In this document: positions 18,963-28,009 of the stretch, piece by piece | Layout of the letters: each line of letters opens with the position of its first letter | Position numbering within the stretch: position 1 is the first letter of the stretch | Source of the DNA: Spirosoma agri | GTDB taxonomy: Bacteria > Bacteroidota > Bacteroidia > Cytophagales > Spirosomataceae | NCBI RefSeq assembly: GCF_010747415.1 | Contig: NZ_JAAGNZ010000001.1 | Location: 2,480,001-2,544,000 of the forward strand | Reading direction: 5' to 3' | Length of the DNA stretch: 64,000 nucleotides | Made by a program: the position numbers and the translations under genes | Notes under the pieces: model-generated | Told to the model about the DNA's origin: nothing | The model's input: the letters and a program-made list of their open reading frames with translations, nothing else | Databases searched by the model: none

Positions 18963-19361
18963 TCGGCAAAAGTAAGCGAAAAGGTGCTCTGTAGATAGGG
19001 GTAATTTGGAATAGAAAAACCAGGATTTTCGCAGTAGCCGTGCCGCGCTTACTCCTTGCGTCACAAAGAAACGCGGCACAGCATGCTGCGAAAATCCTGG
19101 TTGGATGAACTACGATTCCCGGATTCGTAAATCGACCGTATGCTGTCTACAAGATACAGAAAAACGTCGTTTCAATCGCATCAAGCCCTATAAATTGATT
19201 TTTTGGTCTTGTGCGGTGTACATACCAATTGACCTGAACGAGTATGAGTTATGTACCAACGGTCTTTCCGCACCGCGTGCCGGACAATTGACACACCTGC
19301 GAAAAGTATTTTTCTAGACAAAAAAGGTACTTGGATAAATCGGATCTGGATAAGGCCAGGC
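18963..19361. other. Gap between permease and ATPase genes of the ABC operon
   Basis: This 399-base stretch contains the large hairpin at 19018-19102 and otherwise no convincing gene. A 70-codon plus-strand frame (19105-19317) has no recognisable features. The gap interrupts an otherwise overlapping four-gene operon, so it may have been created by insertion of the hairpin element or by loss of a gene. Confidence 0.6.
19018..19102 (-). terminator. Long imperfect hairpin, terminator-like on the minus strand
   Basis: Arms of 30 and 31 bases (19018-19047 and 19072-19102) pair with few mismatches; the outer 17 bases (aaccaggattttcgcag) pair perfectly. The loop is 24 bases. Read on the minus strand, the hairpin is followed by TTTTTCTATT, as in an intrinsic terminator. 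It would reduce read-through from the permease genes into the ATPase gene, or it may be a REP-like insertion. Confidence 0.65.
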
Positions 19362-20126
19362 TTACAATCGTCTGACAATCGCTCTTTTATTGAGCCATAG
19401 CAACAGGGCAGGAGGGAGCAGCAGGAGCAGGGAGGCAACGGCGGCCAGTCGGCTGTTGGCTTCTCCGACGAACAGAAATACCTGTACCGTTAGCGTTCGA
19501 ACCTTGCCGACACTCAGGTAGTTGGTCAGCCCGAAATCGAACCAGGCTAACAGGAAGCTTTGAAACAGGCAGGTGATCAACAGCGGACGAGCAAGGGGCA
19601 ACAGGACATACCGGAACGCCTGTAGCTGCGAACAGCCCAGGGTACGGCTCAGCTGTTCATACTGAATCGCCTGTTGGCTCCAGAAGCTTCGAAAAAACAG
19701 CGTGCAAAACGGTACGGTCAGCAGCATAAGCGCGACGACAACGCCCATCAGCGAGCCGGATAAATGAAACCGGATAAAATACGGCTGAATCAGGACGGCC
19801 AGCAAAACGGGTGGCAAGGCATACGGCAAATAACTCAGCGTTACCCATCGCGCAGGATGGTTGGCTAGCGCAACGGCTCTAGCCATACCAAAACCGAGTC
19901 CCGTTGACAGAACAGCAACGACCGTGGCAATCGTTAAACTCAGCAACAGGCCGTTTCCAAGACCACTATCGGTCGAGACAATTCGGGCCAGCGCGTCGAC
20001 GGAGTACGTTGGTGGCAGCACATCCGGGAATCGCCAGTATTGACCCAGTGCCAGCAACCCCAGCAATACGAATGGTAAGCCGAACAGGACAGTCAGTGCG
20101 CTGGTTAAGAATGGGTTAGATCGCAT
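19362..20126 (-). CDS. ABC transporter permease (YnjC C-terminal half-like)
   Basis: A 254-residue inner-membrane protein with six predicted helices and the EAA-type coupling loop (QYEQLSRTLGCSQLQAFRYVLLPLARP, about residues 160-186). It is the second of two permeases overlapping by 11 bases with the upstream one. In E. coli ynjC encodes one protein with two permease halves; here the halves are separate genes. Together with the binding protein and ATPase they form an importer of unknown substrate. Confidence 0.88.
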   Translation of the reverse strand: MRSNPFLTSALTVLFGLPFVLLGLLALGQYWRFPDVLPPTYSVDALARIVSTDSGLGNGLLLSLTIATVVAVLSTGLGFGMARAVALANHPARWVTLSYLPYALPPVLLAVLIQPYFIRFHLSGSLMGVVVALMLLTVPFCTLFFRSFWSQQAIQYEQLSRTLGCSQLQAFRYVLLPLARPLLITCLFQSFLLAWFDFGLTNYLSVGKVRTLTVQVFLFVGEANSRLAAVASLLLLLPPALLLWLNKRAIVRRL

Positions 20127-20973
20127 GGCGCTGGGTCAGTTTCGTTGTCCAGTAAATGACAACCATCAGGCTAACCGTGACCAGAAAGCCAATCAGGTAG
20201 CCCATCGGTAGTTCGGCAAGGTCGAAACGCTGGAGTCGGGTTGTAATGAAAACGGACAGCATCTGCGGATAACTGCGGCCCAGAACCAGCGGAATATCAT
20301 AAGCACCTACTACCGCCACGCCATACAGTACCAGCGTGGGCGCGGCCCGGCGCAGAAGAATTGGCACAGCTACCCGTCGATTAAACTGATGGACGGATGC
20401 ACCAAGCGTTTGGGTCAGACTGCGCAGATCGTCCAGCCGCGCATCGTCATACAGGGATTGAAACAGGAGCGTAAAGAAGGGAAAGGCCAGCACGACCTGT
20501 GCCAGAATAATGCCCAGACCCGCTCCGTCCAGAATCAGCGCCGGAAAATCGTCGGGTGTGCTGGTCAGGCCGAGTGCGTGTGTAAGGCGCGACAACCAAC
20601 CCGATCCACTCAGCAGTTGAAACAAATAAAACGCAACCACCAGCGACGGCAGCAGCAACGGTATGTACAGCAGTGTCGGGAAGGGTCTTTGCCGGAGCAT
20701 GGACTGCCGTTTTAGCACCAGCATTAGGGCAATGACCACCGCAAGCCCTACGGATACGACGGACACGTACAGACTGAACAGTACCGATACGAACAGCGAT
20801 GTTTCGGTGGTGAGATTGGTCCAATACTGCGTGGTGAAGCCGGTTGCCAGCGGTCCCGCCAAACCGACGCTATAACCAAACGCGTTGATCAGACCCCCCA
20901 CCGGCAACCCGACGACGAATAGTGCATACACCCAAAGGACAACCGTTCGGGCGACGTTATTTTTCGATGACAT
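20116..20973 (-). CDS. ABC transporter permease (YnjC N-terminal half-like)
   Basis: A 285-residue inner-membrane protein with six helices and an EAA-type loop (DLRSLTQTLGASVHQFNRRVAVPILLRR, about residues 183-210). It overlaps the binding-protein gene upstream by 17 bases and the second permease downstream by 11 bases, so the three are translationally coupled. Family: binding-protein-dependent transport permeases of the sulfate/iron/thiamine-like type. Confidence 0.88.
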   Translation of the reverse strand: MSSKNNVARTVVLWVYALFVVGLPVGGLINAFGYSVGLAGPLATGFTTQYWTNLTTETSLFVSVLFSLYVSVVSVGLAVVIALMLVLKRQSMLRQRPFPTLLYIPLLLPSLVVAFYLFQLLSGSGWLSRLTHALGLTSTPDDFPALILDGAGLGIILAQVVLAFPFFTLLFQSLYDDARLDDLRSLTQTLGASVHQFNRRVAVPILLRRAAPTLVLYGVAVVGAYDIPLVLGRSYPQMLSVFITTRLQRFDLAELPMGYLIGFLVTVSLMVVIYWTTKLTQRHAI

Positions 20974-22165
20974 AGCGCCGGAAGTCTTTGTACAATCGGG
21001 TCATGTATTCCGGCGCGGGTTCCTGAAAAGCCATGCCCTGAATAGCATCGCGTTTGGGTGCATACCGGCGGGTAGGCAGGTTTTCGAACTTCGCGCGGTA
21101 GAAGGCGGGGAGTTTTTTCAGGTCCAGCACCGTGTGGTCACCCCATACGTTCGGGTCCATCTTTTTTAACTGCGCTTCCGGCGACATCAGGAAATTGGCG
21201 ACGAGCATAGCGGCCTCCGGATGCTGAGCGCGTTTGACGATACCCATGTAGTGCGAGTTCTGGATCGTGCCGGGCGCAGGAACGTAGGCGCGGGCGGTTT
21301 TCGGGAAGAAACCCAGATTAACTTTGTTGTCAACCTCGGCGTCGTTGTTGGAGAAGGTGAACGCGACTTCGCCGTTAGCAAACAGCTGGTGCAGCGTCGA
21401 TAATTGTTCCGGAAACGTCTGCCCCTGTTTCCAGAAATATGGTTTTAGGGCGTTGATCTGTTTCCAGAGTTCGCCCGACCATTTCGTATACACATCCTCC
21501 CGGAATTTCCCCTGAAACAGGTTAGGGTCGCCCGACAGAGCGATCATCCAGGATTTGAGCAGGGTCATGCCCGTAAATTCGTTCGGAATGGTTAGTTGGC
21601 CGGGGTGCGCTTTCACGTAAGCCGGAAAGTCGGCGAACGATGTTGGTGGATTGGGCGCCTTCTGCGCATCGTAGATAACGGCCAATTGCACGTTTCCCCA
21701 CGGACATTCCATACCGGCAACGGGCTGCTGAAAATCAGTGCCAATGAACGGATTCGAAAAGTCGATGTAGCGGGCGTTGGGCATTTTGTCGGTCACGGGA
21801 CCGAGCAGACCATCTATCTGTCGCAACTGGTAAAACGTTTCCCCATTGATCCAGGCCATGTCGATCTGGCTTGGCTGTCCGGCGTCGCGTTCGGCCACGA
21901 GCGTCTGAACGATTTGCGCGCCCTGTCCGGCAGACGTCTGTAAGTCAATGCCATATCGTTTTTTGACGGCAGGTTTGACGTACTTGTTCATGTAGTCGTT
22001 GATGTACGGATCGCCAAGCCACATGAGTAGGGTAACCGGTTGATTGCGACCCTGTTCCTCGATTTGCTCCCAGGATTGAGTCAAAATACGGGCCGGGTCC
22101 CGCTGTTCGGACGACGTGCAACTTAGGCCAAAAGTGAATAGGGCTACTAGGAGAACTGACTTCAT
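20957..22165 (-). CDS. ABC transporter substrate-binding protein (YnjB-like)
   Basis: A 402-residue extracytoplasmic binding protein. The N-terminus has a short signal with a cysteine at residue 16 (FGLSCTSS), a probable though non-ideal lipoprotein site. WEQIEEQGRNQPVTLLMWLGDP followed by IVQTLVAERDAGQPSQIDMAWINGETF resembles the YnjB group (COG4134). The natural substrate of YnjB is not established. It is the first gene of the operon, and the TonB receptor upstream ends in a terminator before it, so it likely has its own promoter in 22166-22258. Confidence 0.88.
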   Translation of the reverse strand: MKSVLLVALFTFGLSCTSSEQRDPARILTQSWEQIEEQGRNQPVTLLMWLGDPYINDYMNKYVKPAVKKRYGIDLQTSAGQGAQIVQTLVAERDAGQPSQIDMAWINGETFYQLRQIDGLLGPVTDKMPNARYIDFSNPFIGTDFQQPVAGMECPWGNVQLAVIYDAQKAPNPPTSFADFPAYVKAHPGQLTIPNEFTGMTLLKSWMIALSGDPNLFQGKFREDVYTKWSGELWKQINALKPYFWKQGQTFPEQLSTLHQLFANGEVAFTFSNNDAEVDNKVNLGFFPKTARAYVPAPGTIQNSHYMGIVKRAQHPEAAMLVANFLMSPEAQLKKMDPNVWGDHTVLDLKKLPAFYRAKFENLPTRRYAPKRDAIQGMAFQEPAPEYMTRLYKDFRRYVIEK

Positions 22166-22513
22166 TAGTAATCGGTTGACGAGAGAATTTGGCAGAGCGT
22201 TGCCAAAATACGAAACAGTGCCTGTGAAACAAGCTACTTGCTAAACGCTACCACCGAACAAAAAAGAGACGGTCCGCTCATGGAACGGACCGTCTGCTCA
22301 AACACACCTAATTAAACAAAACCTGTTATAATGCTTTTGATAGTTGGATGTCGTACATACGAACCACTATTGACTTTGGATTTTCAGGCAGCTGTTTTTA
22401 TTGATGTTTTTTGAAAAAAGGGTCGATTCTGCGCTTATAAGGTCTTTTTGTCGATCATATTCCTCAGAAAGAATGGACTTTCCAGGTAGTAGGTCTCAGC
22501 AAATGGACTTGTG
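22166..22513. other. Gap between the YnjB-like gene and the TonB receptor gene
   Basis: This 348-base stretch holds the intrinsic terminator of the TonB receptor gene (22259-22295) and, presumably, the promoter of the ABC operon. The part from 22300 to 22510 is AT-rich with no gene that I can support. Confidence 0.6.
22259..22295 (-). terminator. Intrinsic terminator of the Oar-like TonB receptor gene
   Basis: On the minus strand agacggtccg pairs with cggaccgtct (plus coordinates 22286-22295 and 22267-22276), nine-base loop, followed by CTTTTTTG. It lies 219 bases after the receptor stop and just upstream of the ABC operon. Confidence 0.85.
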
Positions 22514-25500
22514 TTAAAACAAATAACGTACCCCAAACTGAAACTGGCGGGGCGGTCCGGCATTGCGCTGAACAATACCGCTGCCGCGCGGGCCCACCTG
22601 GATCTGGTTGCTTTGGGTGGCGTTGTTCGGGTAGCCGCTCAGGTTATTGGTGTTGAGCACATTGAAAATATCCGCCCGAATTTCAACTCGTCGGGTGTTG
22701 GTGCCAACCGGCAAATTGTACTGAAGGCTCAGATCGACCACTTTTGACCAGGGCAACCGATCGGAATTGCGACTCTCGCCCGGCTGACGGTCTGTACTCC
22801 CATTGTAGGTATCGCCAAAGGCACTGCCATCACCGTTAAGATCGCTGCTGGTCAATTGGTTGCCGTTAGCAGTTAGAACGGATTTTCCTGTCTGATCCAC
22901 GATCACGTACCGTGACCCGTCTGGAATCCGATTGATCGGCTGGCCACTCTGGAGCAAGGCCGCAAGGGTCGCTGTGAACCGCTGACTGACGTAATAATTG
23001 AAAATCCCGTTGATAATGTGTCGCCGGTCATTGACCGATGGTCCCCACTCGGCCGAAAAATTATTGGCGTCCATGGCGCGGAAATTGACATCTTCTGTAT
23101 CGTTGTACAATCGGGAAAGCGTGTAGATCAGCCGATAGGCGTAGACGTCGTTGGCGCGCTCTTTCTGTACGTTCAGGCTTAATGCCGTGTACCGGGAACG
23201 TCCCTTATCTTCCGTCATTACTACACTCTGAGCTACACCGGTTAGGGTTTGCCCGTCGATCGTTCCGGCGCCATTGGCAATCGGGACGGGGCGGGTGAGG
23301 TTGGCTGCATTGGTCGAGCGGGCAATACCTTGTTGAGCACTCAGCGAATAATCCCAGGCAGACGGCGCGTTGAGGTTGGTGGTTCGGAAGAGGTCGTACG
23401 ACTCGTTATAGACCGCATCGGCGTAGACCAGTAATTTGTCGCTCACCTGGTATTGATAGCCAAGCGTCGATTCGAACGTATACGGATCCTGGTAACCGTT
23501 GGGATTCAGAATACGACGCTCGCCACTGAACGTATTGCGCTGTCCGGCAAAGGAAGCCGCCGATGGACCCTGCAAATAACCGAACGACTGGCCGGCGCTG
23601 TTATAGCCGGGGCCGACGCTCTGATTGCCATCGAACGTCACGCGGTTGAGGTCCGTGTTGGCGGGTAAACTACCCCTGTCCACAAAATATTGTAGCTGAC
23701 GCTTGAAATCCGTACCGGTGTTGTTCTGCTGAAGGGCGTCACTGTAAATGGTGTACAGAATCTTGTCGTAGAACAGCCCAACCCCACCGCGTATGGCCGA
23801 ACGGCCTGTCAGCTTGTAATTGGCGCTGGCGCGGGGAGCCAGGTTGTTGAAATCGCCCGTAGCCGCTCCCCCCTTCGAGAGATTATCGTAATCGTAGCGA
23901 AGACCGAGCGTCAGGTTCAGGCGCGGACCCGCCGTGATCTGGTCTTCCACATAAGCCGTATAAATGGTCTGCGTCGTGCCGAACGAAGCAGGTCTCAACT
24001 CCACCGAATAGCCCAGTACCCTGGCATCAGCCGGAATGTCTGCCGGGCTTAGCCCAACGCCGGGATTGCGTTCGCGGAGCGCGGCTAACTGACTGGCCGT
24101 TAACTGAACGGTATAGCTGCCGTTCGGGTTGCCGCCACCGAAAAGCCGATGCCGTGCGCTGATGATTTCTGCCCCCGCCCGAATGGTGTGGTTGCCGCGA
24201 TAAAACGAAACCTTTTGCTGCACCTGGATCGTATTCTCGTGCGAATCGAACAGATAGCCGGGATGGCCGAGGTACGCAATGCTCTGGCCGGTCGGATCGA
24301 GAACCGTTACGTCGGGGCTGTTCGGATTAATGGCCCGCGCATAGTTCCAGCGAAAACTGCTGTACTGAATGTTCGTTTCGGAGGCAAATCGGCTGGTCGT
24401 GTACGTATTTCGGGAGGCAATCAGCAGCGAATTGCGATCCTGCGCATTGGCCGCCGATGGAAAAGCGATCCCACCCGTAAGGCCACCTGCCTGCCGCCCA
24501 ATAGCGACCTGCCCAATGTTTACCCGCAGGGATGATTTAAAACGATCCGTCCAGAACTGGTCCAGTTTGCCGGAAATATAAGTAAAGCGATTCGTGCCAC
24601 GCACCGTTTCGTTAACGCCCAGTTGCGGTGATGTGAGCAGATTATCTTTTACATCGGTCGTGTGTTCAGCGTTCAGGTAGTAGAACGTTTTGTTCCTGAC
24701 GAGTGCGCCACCAATGCCAAACCCGCCCTGATAACGCGCAAAGCCATCTTTCACCTGATTTCCGGACAGATCGCGTAGAGGATAACTCGTCTGCGCATCG
24801 ATCACCGAACCGGGGCGGCTTAACAGAAAGACTTCGCCGGTCGTTTCGTTGCTGCCCGATTTACTGGTAATGTTGATGATACCTCCGCCCGCGTTTCCAA
24901 ACTCAACGGAGTAGTTGTTGGTCAGCACTGTCACATTGCGCGTAAATCCGACCGGAATGGCAAATTTCTGACCGCCCAGAAAGCGCTCGTTATTGTCCAT
25001 GCCATCGATCATGTAGTTGTTGAAAAGGCCATTCGAGCCGTTGATACTTACGTTGGGTGCTTCGGCGAAGAAACCCGTCGCCTGACTGACGTTCGGCAAC
25101 CGATACAAAACGCGGGTAATGTCGCGGCCTTCAACGGGCAACTCCTCAATCTTTTTGCTTTCCAGTTCGGAGGAGACTTCGGCATTGATCGTGTTGATGC
25201 GCGATGCACTCGTACTTCGGACGTTCACTTCCGTCAGGTTGATCTCGCGTTTGGTGGGTAGAAACAACGTGACGCTCCGGCGGAAATTGGCGCGAAGAAC
25301 GATTCCTTCGGCCTTACTTTCGGCATACTGGGTAGTTTCTTTGGTATAGACTTGGTAGGTACCATTCAGGGGAAGCGACCGAAAGAGAACTTTACCATTG
25401 GCATCCGTCTGCGCGGAGGTGGTCAGGCCAATGGATGCATTGTCGAGGTAGACCGTCTGCCCGGCGACCGTCTGCTGACGGGTCAATTCCCGAACACTCA

Positions 25501-25576
25501 CGTCCAGATCGGTAGTTTGGGCAAAAGCAGTTCCTGTTAGGCTCAGCAGGAACCAGAAAAGGGAAAGTTTTCTCAT
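22514..25576 (-). CDS. TonB-dependent receptor, Oar-like
   Basis: A 1020-residue outer-membrane receptor. It has a signal peptide (about 1-19), a carboxypeptidase-regulatory-like beta-sandwich (about 22-110), a plug domain (about 120-240; VSINGSNGLFNNYMIDGMDNN and SVEFGNAGGGIINITSKSG) and a long beta-barrel ending in an aromatic residue (FGVRYLF). The plug matches the Oar-like group, which differs from SusC. No SusD-like gene is adjacent, and it has its own terminator, so it appears to be a single-gene unit. Substrate unknown; Oar-like receptors have been linked to protein or peptide transport in some organisms, which I cannot test here. Confidence 0.9.
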   Translation of the reverse strand: MRKLSLFWFLLSLTGTAFAQTTDLDVSVRELTRQQTVAGQTVYLDNASIGLTTSAQTDANGKVLFRSLPLNGTYQVYTKETTQYAESKAEGIVLRANFRRSVTLFLPTKREINLTEVNVRSTSASRINTINAEVSSELESKKIEELPVEGRDITRVLYRLPNVSQATGFFAEAPNVSINGSNGLFNNYMIDGMDNNERFLGGQKFAIPVGFTRNVTVLTNNYSVEFGNAGGGIINITSKSGSNETTGEVFLLSRPGSVIDAQTSYPLRDLSGNQVKDGFARYQGGFGIGGALVRNKTFYYLNAEHTTDVKDNLLTSPQLGVNETVRGTNRFTYISGKLDQFWTDRFKSSLRVNIGQVAIGRQAGGLTGGIAFPSAANAQDRNSLLIASRNTYTTSRFASETNIQYSSFRWNYARAINPNSPDVTVLDPTGQSIAYLGHPGYLFDSHENTIQVQQKVSFYRGNHTIRAGAEIISARHRLFGGGNPNGSYTVQLTASQLAALRERNPGVGLSPADIPADARVLGYSVELRPASFGTTQTIYTAYVEDQITAGPRLNLTLGLRYDYDNLSKGGAATGDFNNLAPRASANYKLTGRSAIRGGVGLFYDKILYTIYSDALQQNNTGTDFKRQLQYFVDRGSLPANTDLNRVTFDGNQSVGPGYNSAGQSFGYLQGPSAASFAGQRNTFSGERRILNPNGYQDPYTFESTLGYQYQVSDKLLVYADAVYNESYDLFRTTNLNAPSAWDYSLSAQQGIARSTNAANLTRPVPIANGAGTIDGQTLTGVAQSVVMTEDKGRSRYTALSLNVQKERANDVYAYRLIYTLSRLYNDTEDVNFRAMDANNFSAEWGPSVNDRRHIINGIFNYYVSQRFTATLAALLQSGQPINRIPDGSRYVIVDQTGKSVLTANGNQLTSSDLNGDGSAFGDTYNGSTDRQPGESRNSDRLPWSKVVDLSLQYNLPVGTNTRRVEIRADIFNVLNTNNLSGYPNNATQSNQIQVGPRGSGIVQRNAGPPRQFQFGVRYLF

Positions 25577-25977
25577 AGGTTGTTTTTTGATTAACTAAAC
25601 GAATGGGTAACGGCATCCTGACACCTGTACCGTTGCCAGGATTAGTCGCGCTACCAATTGTACTAACCGACCGCGTTGCGTAGTGGTTTCGCCGGGAGTC
25701 CATGATTCACAAAAACGCGCCTACGGACAGTGCCAGAGCAAGCGAACAGGAGAAATAAAAGGCGGTTGAAACAAGTCAAGAATGGACAAACGAACTGCCT
25801 ACCATCGGGTCATTCCGTTAATTCACGTATACCCTACGCAATGGCTTGGTATTTTGTTTTCATTAACGCCGGACAAAATTGTAACTTTCGTATCAATCAA
25901 CGCTAATGAACATAAACATGGGCTATCTTTGCCCCGTTTTGACCCGCTGGTAAACGGAAAGGGCGCAAGCCTATTTT
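25577..25977. other. Divergent intergenic region, TonB receptor / kup
   Basis: This 401-base stretch separates divergent genes and should hold both promoters. A TATCTTTG box at 25924-25931 fits kup. I see no RNA gene, repeat or additional coding region; a short in-frame extension upstream of kup is not supported. Confidence 0.6.
25924..25931 (+). promoter_or_regulatory. -7 box for kup
   Basis: TATCTTTG matches TAnnTTTG, 47 bases before the kup ATG. A matching -33 element is not clear, so this is moderate evidence. Confidence 0.4.
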
Positions 25978-27933
25978 ATGGAAGACAAGAAGCATATAGA
26001 CACTGTCACCGCTGCCGGTTTACTGGTAGCAATGGGGATCATTTATGGTGACATTGGTACGTCGCCCCTGTACACACTCAGGGCCATCATTGGGGCAGGA
26101 AACATCATCAGAGCCGATATTGTGCGGGGTGCTCTTTCCTGCGTATTCTGGACACTAACACTACAAACCACTGTCAAATATGTAATCTTAATTCTACGCG
26201 CTGATAACCGGGGTGAAGGGGGAATTTTTGCGCTGTATGCGTTAGTACGCCGACATGCCCGCTGGCTCACGCTACCGGCCATTATCGGTGGTTCAGCCCT
26301 GCTTGCCGATGGTATTATCACCCCGCCAATTTCGGTGTCATCGGCAGTAGAAGGGCTTCGGCTCATCTATCCGGGCATAACGGAAGTTCTGATCATCAAA
26401 ATAGTCATTGCAATCCTGACGGTTCTGTTCCTCATACAGGCTTTTGGAACAAGTGTGGTCGGTACGGCTTTTGGCCCGATCATGCTGATCTGGTTTGTGA
26501 TGTTAGGCACGCTGGGCATCGTTCAGATCGCTCATGCTCCCGGCATTCTGGCTGCACTCAATCCGTATTATGCGTGGTGGCTGCTGGTCGAATATCCCGG
26601 CGGTTTCTGGTTACTGGGGTCCGTATTCCTTTGTACAACAGGGGCCGAAGCACTTTATTCCGATATGGGGCACTGCGGTCGGTCAAACATTCGGGTGAGC
26701 TGGGTATTCGTCAAAACGTGTTTGATACTCAACTACTTCGGGCAAGGTGCGTGGCTGATCAGTCAGGAAGGACAAAAACTGGGAGAGCGTATTCCGTTCT
26801 ACGAAGTCATGCCGCCCTGGTTCCTGACAATCGGGATCGTTATCGCAACGGCGGCCACGGTTATTGCCAGTCAGGCCCTGATCAGTGGGTCATTCACGCT
26901 CATCAGCGAAGCCATCCGGCTGAATTTCTGGCCTAAAGTACGGCTGCGTTACCCCAGTGTTCAGAAGGGACAGCTTTATGTGCCAAGCGTTAATATGCTG
27001 CTTTGGGCCGGTTGCGTTGGGGTCGTGCTGTACTTCCGCGAATCGTCGAATATGGAAGCGGCCTACGGTCTGGCCATTACGCTGACGATGCTGATGACCA
27101 CGTTGCTGATGTCGTATTATTTGTATACCAAGAAGTACCAGGCGTGGGGTGTTGTCCTCTTTCTGACGGTTTATCTGGGTATCGAGGGCTCGTTTCTGGT
27201 GGCCAATCTCATTAAATTCCCGCACGGTGGCTGGGTGTCTCTGCTGATCGGTTTGGCAATTGCGAGTGTGATGTATATCTGGTTACAGGCGTTCCAGATC
27301 AAACTCCGATTGACGGAATACGTCCGGATCGATCATTATGTGCAGGCCATCAAAGAGCTGAGTCGCGATATTAGTATTCCCAAATATGCCACTCACTTGG
27401 TCTTCATGAGCAATGCGGCCCGTCAGTCGGAAATTGAATCGAAAGTCATTTATTCGATCTTCCAGAAACGGCCCAAACGCGCTGATATCTACTGGTTTGT
27501 CCACGTCGATACCACCGATGATCCGTACACGATGGAGTATAAAGTGAACACCATTGCGCCGGATGACGCCTATAAAGTGACTTTTAAGCTCGGGTTCCGG
27601 GTCGAGCAGCGCATCAACCTGTTCTTCCGTAAAGTGATCGAAGACATGGTAAAAAATAAGGAGGTGGATATTACCAGCCGGTACGAATCGCTCCGTGGCC
27701 AGAACGTGATCGGTGACTTCCGCTTCGTTGTATTGGAAAAATTTCTCTCGTTCGAAAACGAACTACCTGTCCGCGAACGGTTTATCATGAACCTTTACTT
27801 CAATATAAAAGGCTTTACCACCTCCGAAGACCGCTGGTTTGGACTGGATAGTAGCTCGGTCAAGATTGAAAAAGTACCGCTGGTTATCCGACCGGTCGAA
27901 AACGTTAAACTAAAACGCATTGCCTCCCAATAA
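25978..27933 (+). CDS. kup: Kup family potassium uptake protein
   Basis: A 651-residue inner-membrane protein with twelve predicted helices (residues about 10-440) and a cytoplasmic C-terminal domain of about 200 residues. The family hallmark GIIYGDIGTSPLYTLRAI lies at residues 20-37, and DNRGEGGIFALYALVRR follows. Kup proteins take up K+ with protons. The length is typical. The next gene begins 76 bases downstream on the same strand, but has no evident link to potassium. No truncation. Confidence 0.94.
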   Translation: MEDKKHIDTVTAAGLLVAMGIIYGDIGTSPLYTLRAIIGAGNIIRADIVRGALSCVFWTLTLQTTVKYVILILRADNRGEGGIFALYALVRRHARWLTLPAIIGGSALLADGIITPPISVSSAVEGLRLIYPGITEVLIIKIVIAILTVLFLIQAFGTSVVGTAFGPIMLIWFVMLGTLGIVQIAHAPGILAALNPYYAWWLLVEYPGGFWLLGSVFLCTTGAEALYSDMGHCGRSNIRVSWVFVKTCLILNYFGQGAWLISQEGQKLGERIPFYEVMPPWFLTIGIVIATAATVIASQALISGSFTLISEAIRLNFWPKVRLRYPSVQKGQLYVPSVNMLLWAGCVGVVLYFRESSNMEAAYGLAITLTMLMTTLLMSYYLYTKKYQAWGVVLFLTVYLGIEGSFLVANLIKFPHGGWVSLLIGLAIASVMYIWLQAFQIKLRLTEYVRIDHYVQAIKELSRDISIPKYATHLVFMSNAARQSEIESKVIYSIFQKRPKRADIYWFVHVDTTDDPYTMEYKVNTIAPDDAYKVTFKLGFRVEQRINLFFRKVIEDMVKNKEVDITSRYESLRGQNVIGDFRFVVLEKFLSFENELPVRERFIMNLYFNIKGFTTSEDRWFGLDSSSVKIEKVPLVIRPVENVKLKRIASQ

Positions 27934-28009
27934 TGAGTGATCAGGAAGAAGCGACGAACGCCTACCAGCGCCAATCAAATCATAGTGATCATTCCAATAC
28001 TCATTTCTT

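Noticed and set aside
18963..19079. N-terminal extension of the ABC ATPase
   Set aside because: The extra 39 residues are unlike ABC ATPase starts and lie across the long hairpin; the ATG at 18962 fits the family.
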